Of a DNA stretch of 64,000 bases, positions 29,983 through 40,605 are shown one piece after another; the first letter of the stretch is position 1; the number at the start of each line of letters is the position of its first letter. The notes below the pieces were generated by a model. It was given only the letters and a program-made list of their open reading frames with translations, did no database searches and was not told the DNA's origin. The stretch lies in NCBI RefSeq assembly GCF_009720525.1, contig NZ_CP043930.1, forward strand, positions 6,212,001 to 6,276,000, given 5' to 3'. A program made the translations under genes and the position numbers. The DNA comes from Gimesia benthica. GTDB taxonomy: Bacteria; Planctomycetota; Planctomycetia; Planctomycetales; Planctomycetaceae.

Positions 29983-30405
29983 TCAAAAATAATCATTTTC
30001 GAACAGAAATTTTAAAACGATACCGTGATTCAGGTCACACCACTCGATAAAACGCAGCAGCACTGGTCGATCCGTTTCGAAGTGGAGAAAATCATACCGA
30101 CCTTCGCCTTCCATAAATTCATTTTCATGTGACAATTGCATGTAATCTGAGAGCTCTAGTAATTCAGCTTTTAACTTTTTGAAGAAATCTCGATCTTCCT
30201 GATTCTCCGGATCTAAGTAGAAATCTTTTTTGTCATCATCCTGATGACCTAGAGTTTCAAGCTGCTTCCCAATTCTTGAGAAATGGTTCTTCAATAAATG
30301 CACACACTCTGAAGGGAGAACAAATAGCAAGGCATCCTTTTTTTCTGTAGAGGCTGTTTTTGGGGGTTGTGTCTCTTTCCGAAAAATTAATTTGATGAGT
30401 TTCAT
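29983..30405 (-). CDS. Hypothetical acidic protein
   Basis: A 140-residue protein with a basic start (MKLIKLIFRKE) followed by a strongly acidic, helical sequence (QDDDKKDFYLDPENQEDRDFFKKLKAELLELSDYM) and a C-terminal WCDLNHGIVLKFLFENDYF. No signal, membrane segment or known domain. It has its own terminator downstream. Coding character is good, but the role is unknown. Confidence 0.6.
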   Translation of the reverse strand: MKLIKLIFRKETQPPKTASTEKKDALLFVLPSECVHLLKNHFSRIGKQLETLGHQDDDKKDFYLDPENQEDRDFFKKLKAELLELSDYMQLSHENEFMEGEGRYDFLHFETDRPVLLRFIEWCDLNHGIVLKFLFENDYF

Positions 30406-30413
30406 AATCTTTG

Positions 30414-30455
30414 CAAATGAGGCTTTTTGCTCAGTCTACAAATGAGGCTTTTTGC
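30414..30455. repeat. Tandem 17-bp direct repeat upstream of the acidic protein gene
   Basis: CAAATGAGGCTTTTTGC occurs at 30414-30430 and again at 30439-30455, a period of 25 bases. It begins 8 bases upstream of the start codon of the minus-strand gene, so it could include regulatory sites or be a simple duplication. Confidence 0.6.
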
Positions 30456-30691
30456 AGACTCGATATAAAAATATATTTCTTTTACGGTTGCACATCTCCT
30501 TGAACTAGGGCCTGAATGTAGCAGTGATTTGTCAATTACACATAACTTCACCAAGGCATAATTGTATCTACATTCTTTTATGGGATGATGGGGGATTTTC
30601 CCCGGTAGGATAATTTCTCAAACATGCAAGCATCTTTACAATCGGTCAGATCAACAAAGGGCACTCAAAATTGTTAGTGACCGTGCCCGTC

Positions 30692-31510
30692 GGGTACAAA
30701 ACACTGTCGCCAGTTAAGTCCAATAACTAATTGATCTTTGAAGACAAAATCTTGTGAAAGAACTGACGTGAGTCATGGCAAGTACGCCGTGAAAGACTGT
30801 TGGTTGTGATTTTCCGGAACAAACGCACGTACACTTACCGTGAAGAAAAGACTTGTACTCGAATCGATCTATGCCGCAATCCGCTCGTACGACCTTATCA
30901 GTCCCCCGCGGTGTCACAGCTCGTTTCGGAGAGAAATCGCAGGCCCAGAGTGTTTCCGCATGAGCTTTGCGAAACTGGGCCCAGGTGCCGGTACTTCGCT
31001 TCGGCCCGGGCCCGATACCTTCTTCCTAGAGGATATTTTCACATTCTGACGGCAGCCCCGGGGGATGCCGAGTTTCCGAAGTTCATCAAGGATGCGAGTA
31101 AAGCCGAACCCCGTTTCACGGGCGATCTTGAGAATCAGTTCTCGCAGCACGACACTCTTTCCTGGCCGACCGATAGTCTTTTTCTCCCGGCCTCGTTTCT
31201 CTTCCTGTAACCAGCGATGAAAGGTCCCGGGAGTGAGGATCGTGATCAGTTCGTTGATCCCTTTTCCGAGCGGCTTGCCATATTTCAGGAGCTTCGCACG
31301 TTCGTTAGGCTTTATATGAATTCCCCTGGGGGGCACGGTCCCGCAAAATCCGGTTCGCGTTTTTCAAGTAGAGGACGTATCAGGCCAGCAGGCTGTCGGA
31401 AGCAGTCGTAATTAGAGTCAGCAGTGGATGAAAAGGTTGAATCATCTTGGTAAAATGAGTCTCGGTGGTAACATACTGTGAAATAAGGAGATGTCATTTT
31501 ATTTGTACCC
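30692..31510 (-). mobile_element. Internally deleted integrase-type insertion sequence (copy A)
   Basis: The ends begin with GGGTACAAA in inverted orientation (30692 and 31510). The minus strand encodes the N-terminal part of a DDE-type transposase and then jumps near 30908 to the 3' terminal part. That part matches copy B at 52.8-53.05 kb in the opposite orientation (GTACGAGC.GAT.GCGGCATA, AATTCGAGTACAAGTC, CACAACCAACAGTC, TTTGTCTTCAAAGATCAATTA). The catalytic core is therefore deleted. Confidence 0.7.
30908..31420 (-). pseudogene. Transposase N-terminal fragment in IS copy A
   Basis: The minus strand gives a helix-turn-helix region (LLKYGKPLGKGINELITILTPGTFHRWLQEEKRG, then IGRPGKSVVLRELILKIARETGFGFTRILDELRKLGI), as found before the rve integrase core of this IS type. 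After a frameshift it continues GPGPKRSTGTWAQFRKAHAETLWACDF, the start of the catalytic domain, and is then cut off by the internal deletion. Upstream residues RQPAGLIRPLLEKREPD are in a further frame. No functional product is possible. Confidence 0.7.
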
Positions 31511-31817
31511 CACTGAGACACAGTTCACATTCGATGGACGACTTCTTTCCGTGCTCTGCTGAACCCTCTCCGACTACAGGCCCGCAGAGTTGAGGTAGCT
31601 CACCTTCGATACCGGTGTCGCGGATGCCATTAAGCTACTCCAGAAAAGTTCGAAAGCGGTGAGTTACCTCATAAATCACCATAGTGGCTTGAACTTTTGG
31701 TAGCTACTTTCGTTTCTAGGCTCCCTGAATCAGCTCGAGTAAAAGTCTTTACGAATAGGGTTTCGTACGCGACGGGGCCACCCTGTCAATGAAGAGAATT
31801 GAATTATGCAAAAGATA
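31511..31817. other. Non-coding spacer after the histidine kinase
   Basis: No gene recognised. It lies between IS copy A and the 3' end of the minus-strand kinase gene; no U-rich terminator hairpin is seen. Confidence 0.3.
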
Positions 31818-34625
31818 TTAACACTCATCCATCTCACTACAGGGCAGAAACACATCAAACGAGGCACCACGATCCGACTTCGGGTTGAAACAGATTTTGC
31901 CCCCTGAAGCCTCCACCAGCGAGCGACTGAGCGACAGGCCGATTCCCAATCCGCCCTGTTTATTGGTCGTGAATGGCGTAAACAGTTGCCCGACAAAATC
32001 GTCAGGCACTCCGGGACCGTTATCAGAGACGGTGACCCGCACCATGAATTCGCCAGCCGGCGCAACTTCAATTGTCAACCTGCGTGATACAGGCATCTCG
32101 GACATCGCGTCTATCGCATTTATAAACAGGTTGGAAAGCACCTGCTCAATCTGCACGCGGTCCGCATAGACCACCGACATTCGGGATTCGCCGGCCATCT
32201 GCACATCGATCTGCTTCTGACGCAATTCATATTCAATCAACTGCAGGGTGCTGCGAATACTGTCCAGAATGTTAAACCGCGTCAGTTCCAGCGGCCGCTT
32301 CTCGGCCATCGATTTCAACCTGTGGACGATATTCCCTGATCGGTGGGAGAGAGCTTCGATCCTTTGCACCAGATCTGAAACATCCTGTCCCTGCTCAATA
32401 CGAGACTTCATCGCGGAACTGTAATTCGCCATCGCCGTCAGCGGTTGATTCAGTTCATGGGAAATACCAGCCATTAATTCCCCCATGATTGACAGCCGCG
32501 AAGCATGTGCCAGAATATCTCGGTATTCCTGCGTCTTGCATTCAGCTTTATGCCGTTCCGTGATATCCTGCACCGTCCCATGCACACCTATAATCTCACC
32601 TGCAGCATTTCGTTTCAAGGCTCCCCGTTCATGTACATAGCGGACTTCCCCACTAGGCCGGATGATGCGATGCTCGATACTGTAGGGCAAATCATATTCG
32701 ATGGTTTGGGCTACAGCGCTATCGACATAGGCTCGATCATCAGGATGGATCGTTTCAAGAAAATCAGGATACGTCGGTTTGAATGAATTCGGCGTCTGTC
32801 CAAAAATCCGATAGACTTCCTCTGACCACCAGAGCAAATCACCCGCGATATTACACTCCCAACTGCCCACATGCGCGAGTCGCTGCGCCTCGGACAGTTT
32901 TTCATATATCTTGTTGAGTTCAATCTCTGCAATTTTCTGTTCGCTGATATCTTCAACTATGACCAGAATCTCATCCTGCAGGTAAGGCTGCACTCGCGCC
33001 CGACACCAGCGCTGCAGACCCTTTATCGTCAGCGGATAATCAATCGACTCTTTTTTCCTTTCACTATGCACCCGCTGAATGACTTCAGTAAACGGTAACC
33101 TGATTTCTTCGAGAAGCAGTTCCGTGAACTTACTACCTGTCGACAGATCCCTGTCGGAAAACAGATACTCCCGATGTCTGCCGTTGAAGTTAACGATCTC
33201 TCCCTCGTGGTTGATTACCAGTACCTTGTCAGGCAGTCCCTGAAATAATGCTTTCAACTGGGCCGTTTTCCTGGCCAACTCCGAGGTATGCTGCCGCACC
33301 CGTTCTTCCAGTTCCTCGTTGACTTTGAGAATCGCGTCCTCATCCTGTTTTCGCCGGGTGATATCATCAATAATTCCCACCAGCCGCGTCACTTCACCCT
33401 GATCGTTGTAAACGGGAAAAGAGCGAGATTCCAGCCAGCGGATGCTCCCATCCGGGTGCACTACCCGGAACTGGGGAAAGTTCTTATCCGAAAAATCACC
33501 ATGAATTTTCCGGTTCATGCTTTGTAGCAGCGACTCCCGATCATCTGGGTGAATCCGTTCCACCCAGATCCGCGGATCATCGTAGGCACTCTGGCAGGTC
33601 TGTCCCCAGAACTCTTCGTATTTCGGGCTGAGATAATAGATTTTTTGTATGTCAGCGGAACTTACCCATAGCAACTCATTGATGTTCTCAGAAATCTGGT
33701 GGAAGATCTGTCGATTTTGACGAAGCATCTGCTGCTCTTCCTGGCGTTCTGTAATGTCAACTGCCACATTCAGAGTCCCGATATTTGTTCCTGACTCATC
33801 CTGCAAAATCGAAAAGTGCCAGGCGATCCGTTTCAACGTACCTTTGAAAGTCAACACATCATTTTCGTAATATTCGACAGGCTGAACGGCTCCTTGTTGA
33901 ATCATCCGTTGAAAGAAATACCGATCTTCTTCACGGCGTTCTGCCGGCAGAAAATGGTCAAACCAATTCCTGCCGACAATATCGTTCTCGGCCGCTTCCA
34001 TGAGTTGACAACCATGCTGATTGATCAATGATACCTTTTCATCAGCATCGACGACCAATATCATTTCGCGGACCAGATTGAAATACTGACCGGCCAGTTC
34101 TGCTTCCTGCCCCCGACTGGACTTAGCCGTGCGACGTTCTGTTGTGACTGCCAGCAACTCTGTAGCCTTCCCTGAAACGTCACGCTGACAACGCCACTTC
34201 ACTTCTACCGGAATCCGTTTGCCGTCCTGATGATAATGAACCGTCTCCTGGGAATAAGACGAAACCTGCTCCTCTGTCAGCTGCTCCAACGCGCGGCGGC
34301 AGGCATCACGATCTTGGTGATCCGCGACAAGATCAGTATAATGCCTGCCTGTGAGTTCTGCTTGCGGATACCCGTGCAACGCTGCAAAAGCTGGATTCGC
34401 CAACAGGATCGTTCCTGTCAAATCGCATTCACAGATCGCACATGGCAGGGCATCAATCAACGAATGCGTCGAGTCTGATTGATTATTAGACAGCCCTACG
34501 GGCCCTCGCGAAGCGGGTGTTATTTCTCCAGCATCGATCCGGCGATGTTCCTGCTCCAGTTCACCGACGCGGCGGCGGAGGCGGCTTACTTCTTCCATAA
34601 GATCCGACGTCGTAGCGTGTGGCAT
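31818..34625 (-). CDS. Multi-PAS FixL-like sensor histidine kinase
   Basis: A 935-residue cytoplasmic sensor kinase with no membrane segments. A short coiled coil (residues 5-30) is followed by five PAS/PAC units (about 50-170, 180-300, 305-430, 455-570 and 580-700). A HisKA region follows with the phospho-acceptor in MAGISHELNQPLTAMANYSSAM, then a HATPase with N box (NLFINAIDAMSE), G1 (SDNGPGVPDD), F (FTPFTTNK) and G2 (GGLGIGLSLSRSLVE) motifs, ending GASFDVFLP. The HELNQPLTA signature is that of FixL/DctB-type kinases, which signal to FixJ or NtrC-type regulators. No His ligand pattern for haem can be asserted in any PAS. No intact response regulator is adjacent; the nearest is the decayed FixJ-type gene at 25.6 kb. 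Confidence 0.93.
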   Translation of the reverse strand: MPHATTSDLMEEVSRLRRRVGELEQEHRRIDAGEITPASRGPVGLSNNQSDSTHSLIDALPCAICECDLTGTILLANPAFAALHGYPQAELTGRHYTDLVADHQDRDACRRALEQLTEEQVSSYSQETVHYHQDGKRIPVEVKWRCQRDVSGKATELLAVTTERRTAKSSRGQEAELAGQYFNLVREMILVVDADEKVSLINQHGCQLMEAAENDIVGRNWFDHFLPAERREEDRYFFQRMIQQGAVQPVEYYENDVLTFKGTLKRIAWHFSILQDESGTNIGTLNVAVDITERQEEQQMLRQNRQIFHQISENINELLWVSSADIQKIYYLSPKYEEFWGQTCQSAYDDPRIWVERIHPDDRESLLQSMNRKIHGDFSDKNFPQFRVVHPDGSIRWLESRSFPVYNDQGEVTRLVGIIDDITRRKQDEDAILKVNEELEERVRQHTSELARKTAQLKALFQGLPDKVLVINHEGEIVNFNGRHREYLFSDRDLSTGSKFTELLLEEIRLPFTEVIQRVHSERKKESIDYPLTIKGLQRWCRARVQPYLQDEILVIVEDISEQKIAEIELNKIYEKLSEAQRLAHVGSWECNIAGDLLWWSEEVYRIFGQTPNSFKPTYPDFLETIHPDDRAYVDSAVAQTIEYDLPYSIEHRIIRPSGEVRYVHERGALKRNAAGEIIGVHGTVQDITERHKAECKTQEYRDILAHASRLSIMGELMAGISHELNQPLTAMANYSSAMKSRIEQGQDVSDLVQRIEALSHRSGNIVHRLKSMAEKRPLELTRFNILDSIRSTLQLIEYELRQKQIDVQMAGESRMSVVYADRVQIEQVLSNLFINAIDAMSEMPVSRRLTIEVAPAGEFMVRVTVSDNGPGVPDDFVGQLFTPFTTNKQGGLGIGLSLSRSLVEASGGKICFNPKSDRGASFDVFLPCSEMDEC

Positions 34626-35476
34626 GATTTCCTTTCAATCCACTCAGGTTCAACTTTAATAATTAAGACTCAAGCTCCACTATCATAAGCAGGCTGGATT
34701 AAATTTAATCAGACATCACTTAGACCAGGGAACAAACACGAAACACTGAATTCTCAAAAAACCTGCTAATACCGCTGGCACATTAACCCGAGATTTCCCA
34801 TTTGGGTTGAGCCTGGAATCACTCCAGGCACATTTTGCTGACCATATTACATTGGCTCGCCCCTCGCGTCTATCGCCTGCTGAATTCTATGCAATTTTTC
34901 CGTCCCGGAAGCCGCAACACTCTCAGCCAGTCGGCTACTGGCTCGCTATTGCGCCCTGAAAACTGCAATCGGCGCGTAGTTTTGGAGCGGGGTGGTCAGC
35001 ATCAGAACCTGTCATTACGCATGTGATTGGGCCTGTTACCAGCGCAATTCATGAGCCCTGCCGATTTGTGTCTGACCACGATTATCAGCTTAACTAAATT
35101 GCCAGACTTATAAATTAAGTCAACGTTCTCTTTGCAATTTAGGCGACTGGCATTCCCATCCAGACGTTATTGGGAGCCTTAGAAACATGACTTTTCGAGT
35201 TTACGTTGGAGAGCAAATAGTCGGACTGCAAGTGTTGATCATCCCCCTGATGCTGATTGCGTCTGGGGGACCAGAGTGGGAACTAACTGGGGGCAATACG
35301 AAATTCGCTGTGAATGGTTCTGCAGTTTCTCTGGGATATGATCAATGCAGATAATCACTTTTGAATAATCTAGAATAAGTCCTGTGATTACTTTCTTGAG
35401 GGTGGGAGGCGTTTTAATGTTATCAAACTCAATCAAGGTATTGTTCCCGTTCTCTGAAGAGAGCATGGTATAAACC
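34626..35476. other. Gene-poor stretch upstream of the kinase and IS3 fragment
   Basis: Contains the promoter side of the divergent kinase gene. A minus-strand frame ending at 35239 has no recognisable domain and runs through the IS3 left end, so it is not called. Confidence 0.35.
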
Positions 35477-35636
35477 TGACCTTGCCCCCTTAACCGGAAC
35501 CAGAACTTGATATACTTAATCAGGATTCTGGACCAATTGAGGAGGAGGCGATCATACCCACCAAGCGTCATTCATCCGAACAGATCATTTCGAAGCTCAG
35601 GGAAGCGGAAGTCCATCTTGCCCAGGGGAATCGTCA
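35477..35636 (+). mobile_element. IS3-family left-end fragment with start of orfA
   Basis: Begins with TGACCTTGCCCCC, the inverse of the right ends at 26464 and 45904. It continues through GAGGAGGAGGCGATC into the orfA start, whose codons read MPTKRHSSEQIISKLREAEVHLAQG (start codon degraded to ATA), the IS3 OrfA N-terminal helix. It is cut off after about 25 codons. Confidence 0.75.
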
Positions 35637-35678
35637 TCCCCTGGGCGAGATGGACTATGGCTTCCCGTAGTTTGCGAA
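35590..35678. repeat. Large imperfect inverted repeat of IS3 orfA sequence
   Basis: The arms 35590-35629 and 35637-35678 are about 40 bp each with a 7-nt spacer. The minus strand of the right arm again encodes LRKLREAIVHLAQG, so two non-identical orfA starts lie head to head. Confidence 0.75.
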
Positions 35679-35710
35679 GTTTTCAGACCAGGCATGCCTG
35701 GTCTGAAAAC
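35679..35710. repeat. 32-bp perfect palindrome
   Basis: GTTTTCAGACCAGGCA is followed immediately by its exact reverse complement. It abuts the inverted orfA repeat. Without a loop it is a poor terminator; it may be a replication or repair scar or a protein-binding site. Confidence 0.8.
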
Positions 35711-35946
35711 CATTATTCACTCGCAATCCAATTATTGCAGAGTTGAGGACAAGGTCGGCTCATTCCCCAGTCAGCATTCCGCTTTCATTAGAAATGCCTT
35801 GACAATCGTCTTAAGGCAAACCTAGGATTTAGAGAACGATCATTCATTTGGGCCCCACCTGTTCTCCTCGTTCTGCGATGTCGCAGTTTCAGTATTTCTT
35901 GAGACGCACCAGGATCGTTAATTGTGTTCAGATTTGAAGGACATAA

Positions 35947-38900
35947 TTGAGTATGCGCACGCTGCCTCGCTCCGGTCTCTTATTATGGTCAGGTTTTCTC
36001 GCTCTGACGATCAATGTCTGTCGGGCGGAAAATGATCAGACGCTGAAGTCCGTTACCGCTCCTAAAATTGATTTCAGCCGCGATATCCGACCGATTCTTT
36101 CTGATAACTGTTTTCATTGTCATGGTCCCGATCCCAAACATCGTGAAGCAGATCTGCGGCTGGACCTGGCAGAAGCAGCGAAAGCAGACTCGATCGTTCC
36201 CGGGCATGCCGATCAGAGTGAATTTTATAAGCGGATCAGCAGTACGGACCCTGATCTGAAAATGCCTCCCGCTGATTCGAACAAAAAGTTAACTGCAGAA
36301 CAGACGAAAATGCTCAAACGCTGGATCGATGAAGGAGCCGAATGGACCAGTCACTGGTCGTTTATCGCTCCGGAAAAATCAGCATTACCTCCCGTCAAAA
36401 ACAGCCAGTGGGTGCGGAATCCCATCGACCGGTTTGTCCTGGCTAAGCTGGAGTCAGAGCAACTGCAGCCATCCAGAGAAGCCAGCCGTCGCACTTTGAT
36501 CCGCCGACTGACCTATGATCTGACCGGTCTGCCTCCCACCATTCCCGAGATTAATCAATTTTTGAATGACGAATCTCCCCACGCTTATGAAAAACTGGTG
36601 GACCGTCTGTTAAGTTCTAAAAAGTACGGCGAACGCATGGCTTTGATGTGGCTGGACGCAGCCCGCTATGGTGATACGAGCGTGTATCACGCTGATGGCC
36701 CGCGCGATATGTGGGCCTGGCGCGATCGCATCGTGCAGATGTATAACGAAAATATTCCCTTTGATCAGTTTTCCATAGAGCAACTCGCGGGAGATTTGCT
36801 GCCCAATGCCAGCCCTTTGCAAAAAGTCTCTTCGGGGTTTAATCGAAATAATGGGACAACCGATGAAGGTGGTCTGATTCCGGAAGAGTACCGCGTTGAG
36901 TACGCCGTCGACAGAGTGAAAACGACGTCCACGGTCTGGCTGGGACTCAGCATGGAATGTGCTCAATGCCATGAGCATAAATATGATCCGATTTCACACG
37001 AAGACTATTACCGCTTCTTCGGGTTTTTCAATATCAGTGCCGACGCTGGTAGTCAGACGCGGAACGGGAATGCCAAACCAACAGTCGATCTGGTGGATCC
37101 GGAAAAACAGAAAAAACTGCCGGCGACACGTGGCCGCATCAAAGAAAACCAGGAGCAGATCGCCGCGCATCAAAAGGCAGCCGAGCCTCAGTTTGCAGCC
37201 TGGCTGGCGGCCAAAGAAAAAGAACAACATGCAGCGTCATCCGCAATAGAAGGGCAGATCCTGCACTTCAGACTTGATGAAGGCAAAGAAAACCAGGTTG
37301 TTGATCAGGTGGACCCGAAACGCAAAGGGACTATTCATGGTAAGGCGGACTGGGTGAAGTCTCCGTACGATCAGGGGATTCACTTTGATGGCACAACCTA
37401 TGTCGATCTGGGGGAGGTCTGTGATTTCGAACGCACCGATTCATTTTCCTACGGTGGATGGATCAATCTCGACCCGAAAGGCTCCGGTGCACTTTTAGCG
37501 AAAATGGATGATGCCAGCAGTTTTCGCGGGTACGATATTCTCATCTCAGGCGAACAGATCTCGGTGCATATCATCAATAAGTGGCCGACGAATGCCATTA
37601 AGGTGACGACGAAGAAAAAACTCAAACCTTCTACCTGGCAACATGTGTTTGTGACCTACGATGGTTCTTCCAAAGCCAAGGGCGTGAAAATCTATGTTGA
37701 CGGCCAGTTGTGGGACTGGAAGATTGAGCAGGATCGCTTAACGGAATCCATCCGTACGCCAAAAACGTTACTGATTGGCAGCCGACATCCCAGTTCCCGA
37801 TTGAAGGGAACCATCGACGAAGTCTCTGTCTTTAACCGGGAGCTCAGTCAGTCTGAAGTAGAGACACTCACAAAACAACTGCCGATTACAACCATCCTGG
37901 CGGTCTCGCCTGAGAAGCGAACGCCGGAGCAACAGCAGCAGTTGCGCAACTACTATCTGGAACGGGAAGACGCAGAATACATTGCGTTGCTCAAGAAAAA
38001 GCAGGAATTAAAAGCAGAGGAGACCGAACTTCTCAAACCACTGACGTCAGTCATGGTCATGGGAGACATGCCCAAGCCTCGGGATACATTTATTCTCGCT
38101 CGTGGTGCTTACGATGCGCCCACCAAACAAAAAGTCGAACCGGGGACACCAGTGGTTTTACCGCCGATGCCCAAAGACGCCCCCCAGAACCGCCTGGGTT
38201 TAGCACAATGGCTCTTTGCCGAGAATCATCCTCTGACAGCGCGCGTTGCCGTGAATCGGTATTGGCAAATGTTATTTGGGACGGGGCTGGTCACGACGCC
38301 GGAAGATTTCGGTTCGCAGGGCGCTTTCCCCAGTCATCCGCAATTACTGGACTGGCTAGCCGTTGATTTCAGGGAATCCGGCTGGGATGTCAAGCGGATA
38401 CTCAAACAAATGGTGATGTCAGCAACTTATCGGCAGACATCGGATGTCTCGCGGGCCGCCTATTTACGAGATCCTGATAATCGACTGCTGGCACGCGGTG
38501 CACGTTTTCGATTGCAGGGAGAAATGATCCGCGACTGCGCACTCCAGATCAGCGGTTTGCTCAACCCCAAAATGGGAGGTCCGGGAGTCAAACCCTATCA
38601 GCCGCCCGGACTTTGGAAAGAAGTTGGCTTGGGCGGAAATCCCATATTCGTCCAGGATCACGGCGAAAAACTGTATCGACGCAGCTTATACACCTACTGG
38701 AAACGATCGGCGCCCCCTCCGTCGATGCAGATCTTTGATGCACCAACACGGGAAAAGTGTACGATCCGAAGACCGCGCACGAACACGCCTCTGCAAGCCT
38801 TAGTCACGATGAATGATATCCAATATGTGGAAGCGGCCCGTCATCTGGCAGAACGCATGCTGAAAGAAGGGGGAGCAACCAGTGCCGAACAGGTGGGGTA

Positions 38901-39132
38901 TGCCTTTTTACTGGCAACAGCCAGAGAACCCCGATCAACAGAAAGAGAAGTGCTGCTGGATGTTTATGATGAAAGCCTGAAACACTATCAGGCCCATCCT
39001 CAAGCGGCTGAAGAACTGCTTAAAGCCGGTGAGTCGCCCCGCGATAAAAATCTGAGTGTCACGCAACTGGCGGCCTGGATGGTCGTGGCCAACATGATTC
39101 TCAATTTAGACGAAACTTTAACTCGTGAGTAA
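35947..39132 (+). CDS. PSCyt1-DUF1549-LamG-DUF1553 planctomycete protein
   Basis: Large exported protein (1061 residues). A signal peptide is followed by a planctomycete cytochrome C domain with haem motif CFHCHGPD near residue 56. DUF1549 follows ([22 protein letters not shown]... [34 protein letters not shown], a second CxxCH). Next come a LamG/concanavalin-like domain (about 430-620: [43 protein letters not shown]) and DUF1553 ([70 protein letters not shown]). TTG at 35947 has the best-placed AAGGA; ATG at 35953 is the alternative. It forms an operon with the DUF1501 gene six bases later. Carbohydrate binding plus redox is the usual guess. Confidence 0.93.
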   Translation: MSMRTLPRSGLLLWSGFLALTINVCRAENDQTLKSVTAPKIDFSRDIRPILSDNCFHCHGPDPKHREADLRLDLAEAAKADSIVPGHADQSEFYKRISSTDPDLKMPPADSNKKLTAEQTKMLKRWIDEGAEWTSHWSFIAPEKSALPPVKNSQWVRNPIDRFVLAKLESEQLQPSREASRRTLIRRLTYDLTGLPPTIPEINQFLNDESPHAYEKLVDRLLSSKKYGERMALMWLDAARYGDTSVYHADGPRDMWAWRDRIVQMYNENIPFDQFSIEQLAGDLLPNASPLQKVSSGFNRNNGTTDEGGLIPEEYRVEYAVDRVKTTSTVWLGLSMECAQCHEHKYDPISHEDYYRFFGFFNISADAGSQTRNGNAKPTVDLVDPEKQKKLPATRGRIKENQEQIAAHQKAAEPQFAAWLAAKEKEQHAASSAIEGQILHFRLDEGKENQVVDQVDPKRKGTIHGKADWVKSPYDQGIHFDGTTYVDLGEVCDFERTDSFSYGGWINLDPKGSGALLAKMDDASSFRGYDILISGEQISVHIINKWPTNAIKVTTKKKLKPSTWQHVFVTYDGSSKAKGVKIYVDGQLWDWKIEQDRLTESIRTPKTLLIGSRHPSSRLKGTIDEVSVFNRELSQSEVETLTKQLPITTILAVSPEKRTPEQQQQLRNYYLEREDAEYIALLKKKQELKAEETELLKPLTSVMVMGDMPKPRDTFILARGAYDAPTKQKVEPGTPVVLPPMPKDAPQNRLGLAQWLFAENHPLTARVAVNRYWQMLFGTGLVTTPEDFGSQGAFPSHPQLLDWLAVDFRESGWDVKRILKQMVMSATYRQTSDVSRAAYLRDPDNRLLARGARFRLQGEMIRDCALQISGLLNPKMGGPGVKPYQPPGLWKEVGLGGNPIFVQDHGEKLYRRSLYTYWKRSAPPPSMQIFDAPTREKCTIRRPRTNTPLQALVTMNDIQYVEAARHLAERMLKEGGATSAEQVGYAFLLATAREPRSTEREVLLDVYDESLKHYQAHPQAAEELLKAGESPRDKNLSVTQLAAWMVVANMILNLDETLTRE

Positions 39133-39138
39133 AGCGCA

Positions 39139-40605
39139 ATGAATCCTCTCGAAGAATATCAGCGACACTTAACGCGCCGACAGCTATTGTCACGCTCCCG
39201 CGGATGTCTGGGGGCGGCGGCACTTGCTTCGTTGCTGGGAGACGTGCCTGAACTCTCCGCTGCCGGCCAGTCCAATCCGGATCAACGGGGACTACCCGGC
39301 CTGCCTCATTTTGCCCCCAAAGCGAAACGGGTGATCTATCTCTTCATGGCCGGTGGTCCCAGTCATATCGACCTGTTTGATTACAAGCCTGAGCTGAAGA
39401 AGATTCATGGGACGGAACTGCCGGAGTCCATTCGAAAAGGACAGCGACTCACGGGCATGACCAGCGGTCAAAAATCGTTTCCCTGCGTCGCCCCCATGTT
39501 CAATTTTAAACGCTACGGGGAACGGGGAACCTGGATTAATTCAGACATCCTGCCGCACACGGCTTCTATCGCAGATGACATCGCGATTATCCGTACCATG
39601 AATACCGAAGCCATCAACCACGATCCAGCGATTACCTACATTAATACGGGAACACAACAGTTGGGACGCCCCAGTTTCGGTGCGTGGCTGAGTTATGGAT
39701 TAGGCAGCCCCAACAAAGATCTGCCCGCTTATGTGGTCATGATTTCCGTCGGTAATGCACCAGGACAGGCACTTTATTCACGACTCTGGAGCAGCGGCAA
39801 CCTGCCCTCGCGACATCAGGGAGTGCAGTTTCGCAGTGCTGGCGATCCCGTTTTGTTTCTCTCCGATCCCAAAGGGCTGGACAGAGGACTGCGTCGTAAA
39901 ATGCTGGATGGACTGGCAAAGCTCAATGCCGAAAAATCCCAGCTTTCGGGAGACCCCGAGATCGAAGCCCGCATTGCGCAATACGAAATGGCGTATCGGA
40001 TGCAGACCTCGGTACCGGGCTTGATGGACCTGAGCGGAGAAACGAAAGCGACGTTTGAGATGTACGGGCCCGATTCAGACAAAAAGGGAACGTTCGCTGC
40101 AAATTGCATTTTAGCACGTCGGATGGCGGAACGCGGCGTGCCCTTCATTCAGCTCTTTCAGCGGGGTTGGGATCAGCATGGGAATCTCCCTAAAGCAATT
40201 CGCAATAATTGTGATAAGGTGGATCAGCCCGCGGCTGCCCTCGTGAAAGATTTAAAACAACGGGGATTATTAGACGATACCGTTGTCATCTTTGGTGGTG
40301 AATTCGGCCGCACGATTTACAGTCAGGGAACATTGACGAAAGATAATCACGGCCGGGACCACCATGGTCGCTGTTTCTCAACCTGGGTTGCCGGCGGCGG
40401 TTTTAAGCCAGGAATTGATTACGGAGAGACCGACGATTACTGCTATAATATTGTCAAAGATCCGGTGCACATTAACGATTTAAATGCCAGTGTGCTGCAC
40501 TGTCTGGGCATCGACCATAATCGCTTTTCCGTGAAATACCAGGGCCTCGATCTCAAACTCACCGGAGTCGATGGGGCCCAGGTTGTCAAAGGCCTGCTTT
40601 TTTAG
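39139..40605 (+). CDS. DUF1501 secreted protein
   Basis: A 488-residue DUF1501 protein with a twin-arginine-type leader ([24 protein letters not shown]). Family motifs: [21 protein letters not shown], an [15 protein letters not shown] metal-site-like block, YVVMIS, and near the end [42 protein letters not shown]1501 proteins have a sulfatase/alkaline-phosphatase-like fold and are nearly always encoded next to PSCyt1/DUF1553 genes, as here with a six-base gap. Activity has not been established for this pair type, so no reaction is given. Confidence 0.93.
   Translation: MNPLEEYQRHLTRRQLLSRSRGCLGAAALASLLGDVPELSAAGQSNPDQRGLPGLPHFAPKAKRVIYLFMAGGPSHIDLFDYKPELKKIHGTELPESIRKGQRLTGMTSGQKSFPCVAPMFNFKRYGERGTWINSDILPHTASIADDIAIIRTMNTEAINHDPAITYINTGTQQLGRPSFGAWLSYGLGSPNKDLPAYVVMISVGNAPGQALYSRLWSSGNLPSRHQGVQFRSAGDPVLFLSDPKGLDRGLRRKMLDGLAKLNAEKSQLSGDPEIEARIAQYEMAYRMQTSVPGLMDLSGETKATFEMYGPDSDKKGTFAANCILARRMAERGVPFIQLFQRGWDQHGNLPKAIRNNCDKVDQPAAALVKDLKQRGLLDDTVVIFGGEFGRTIYSQGTLTKDNHGRDHHGRCFSTWVAGGGFKPGIDYGETDDYCYNIVKDPVHINDLNASVLHCLGIDHNRFSVKYQGLDLKLTGVDGAQVVKGLLF

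Noticed and set aside
35239-35571. A 110-residue minus-strand frame
   Set aside because: Its first part is the reverse of the IS3 left end and orfA start, so it is not a gene of its own.
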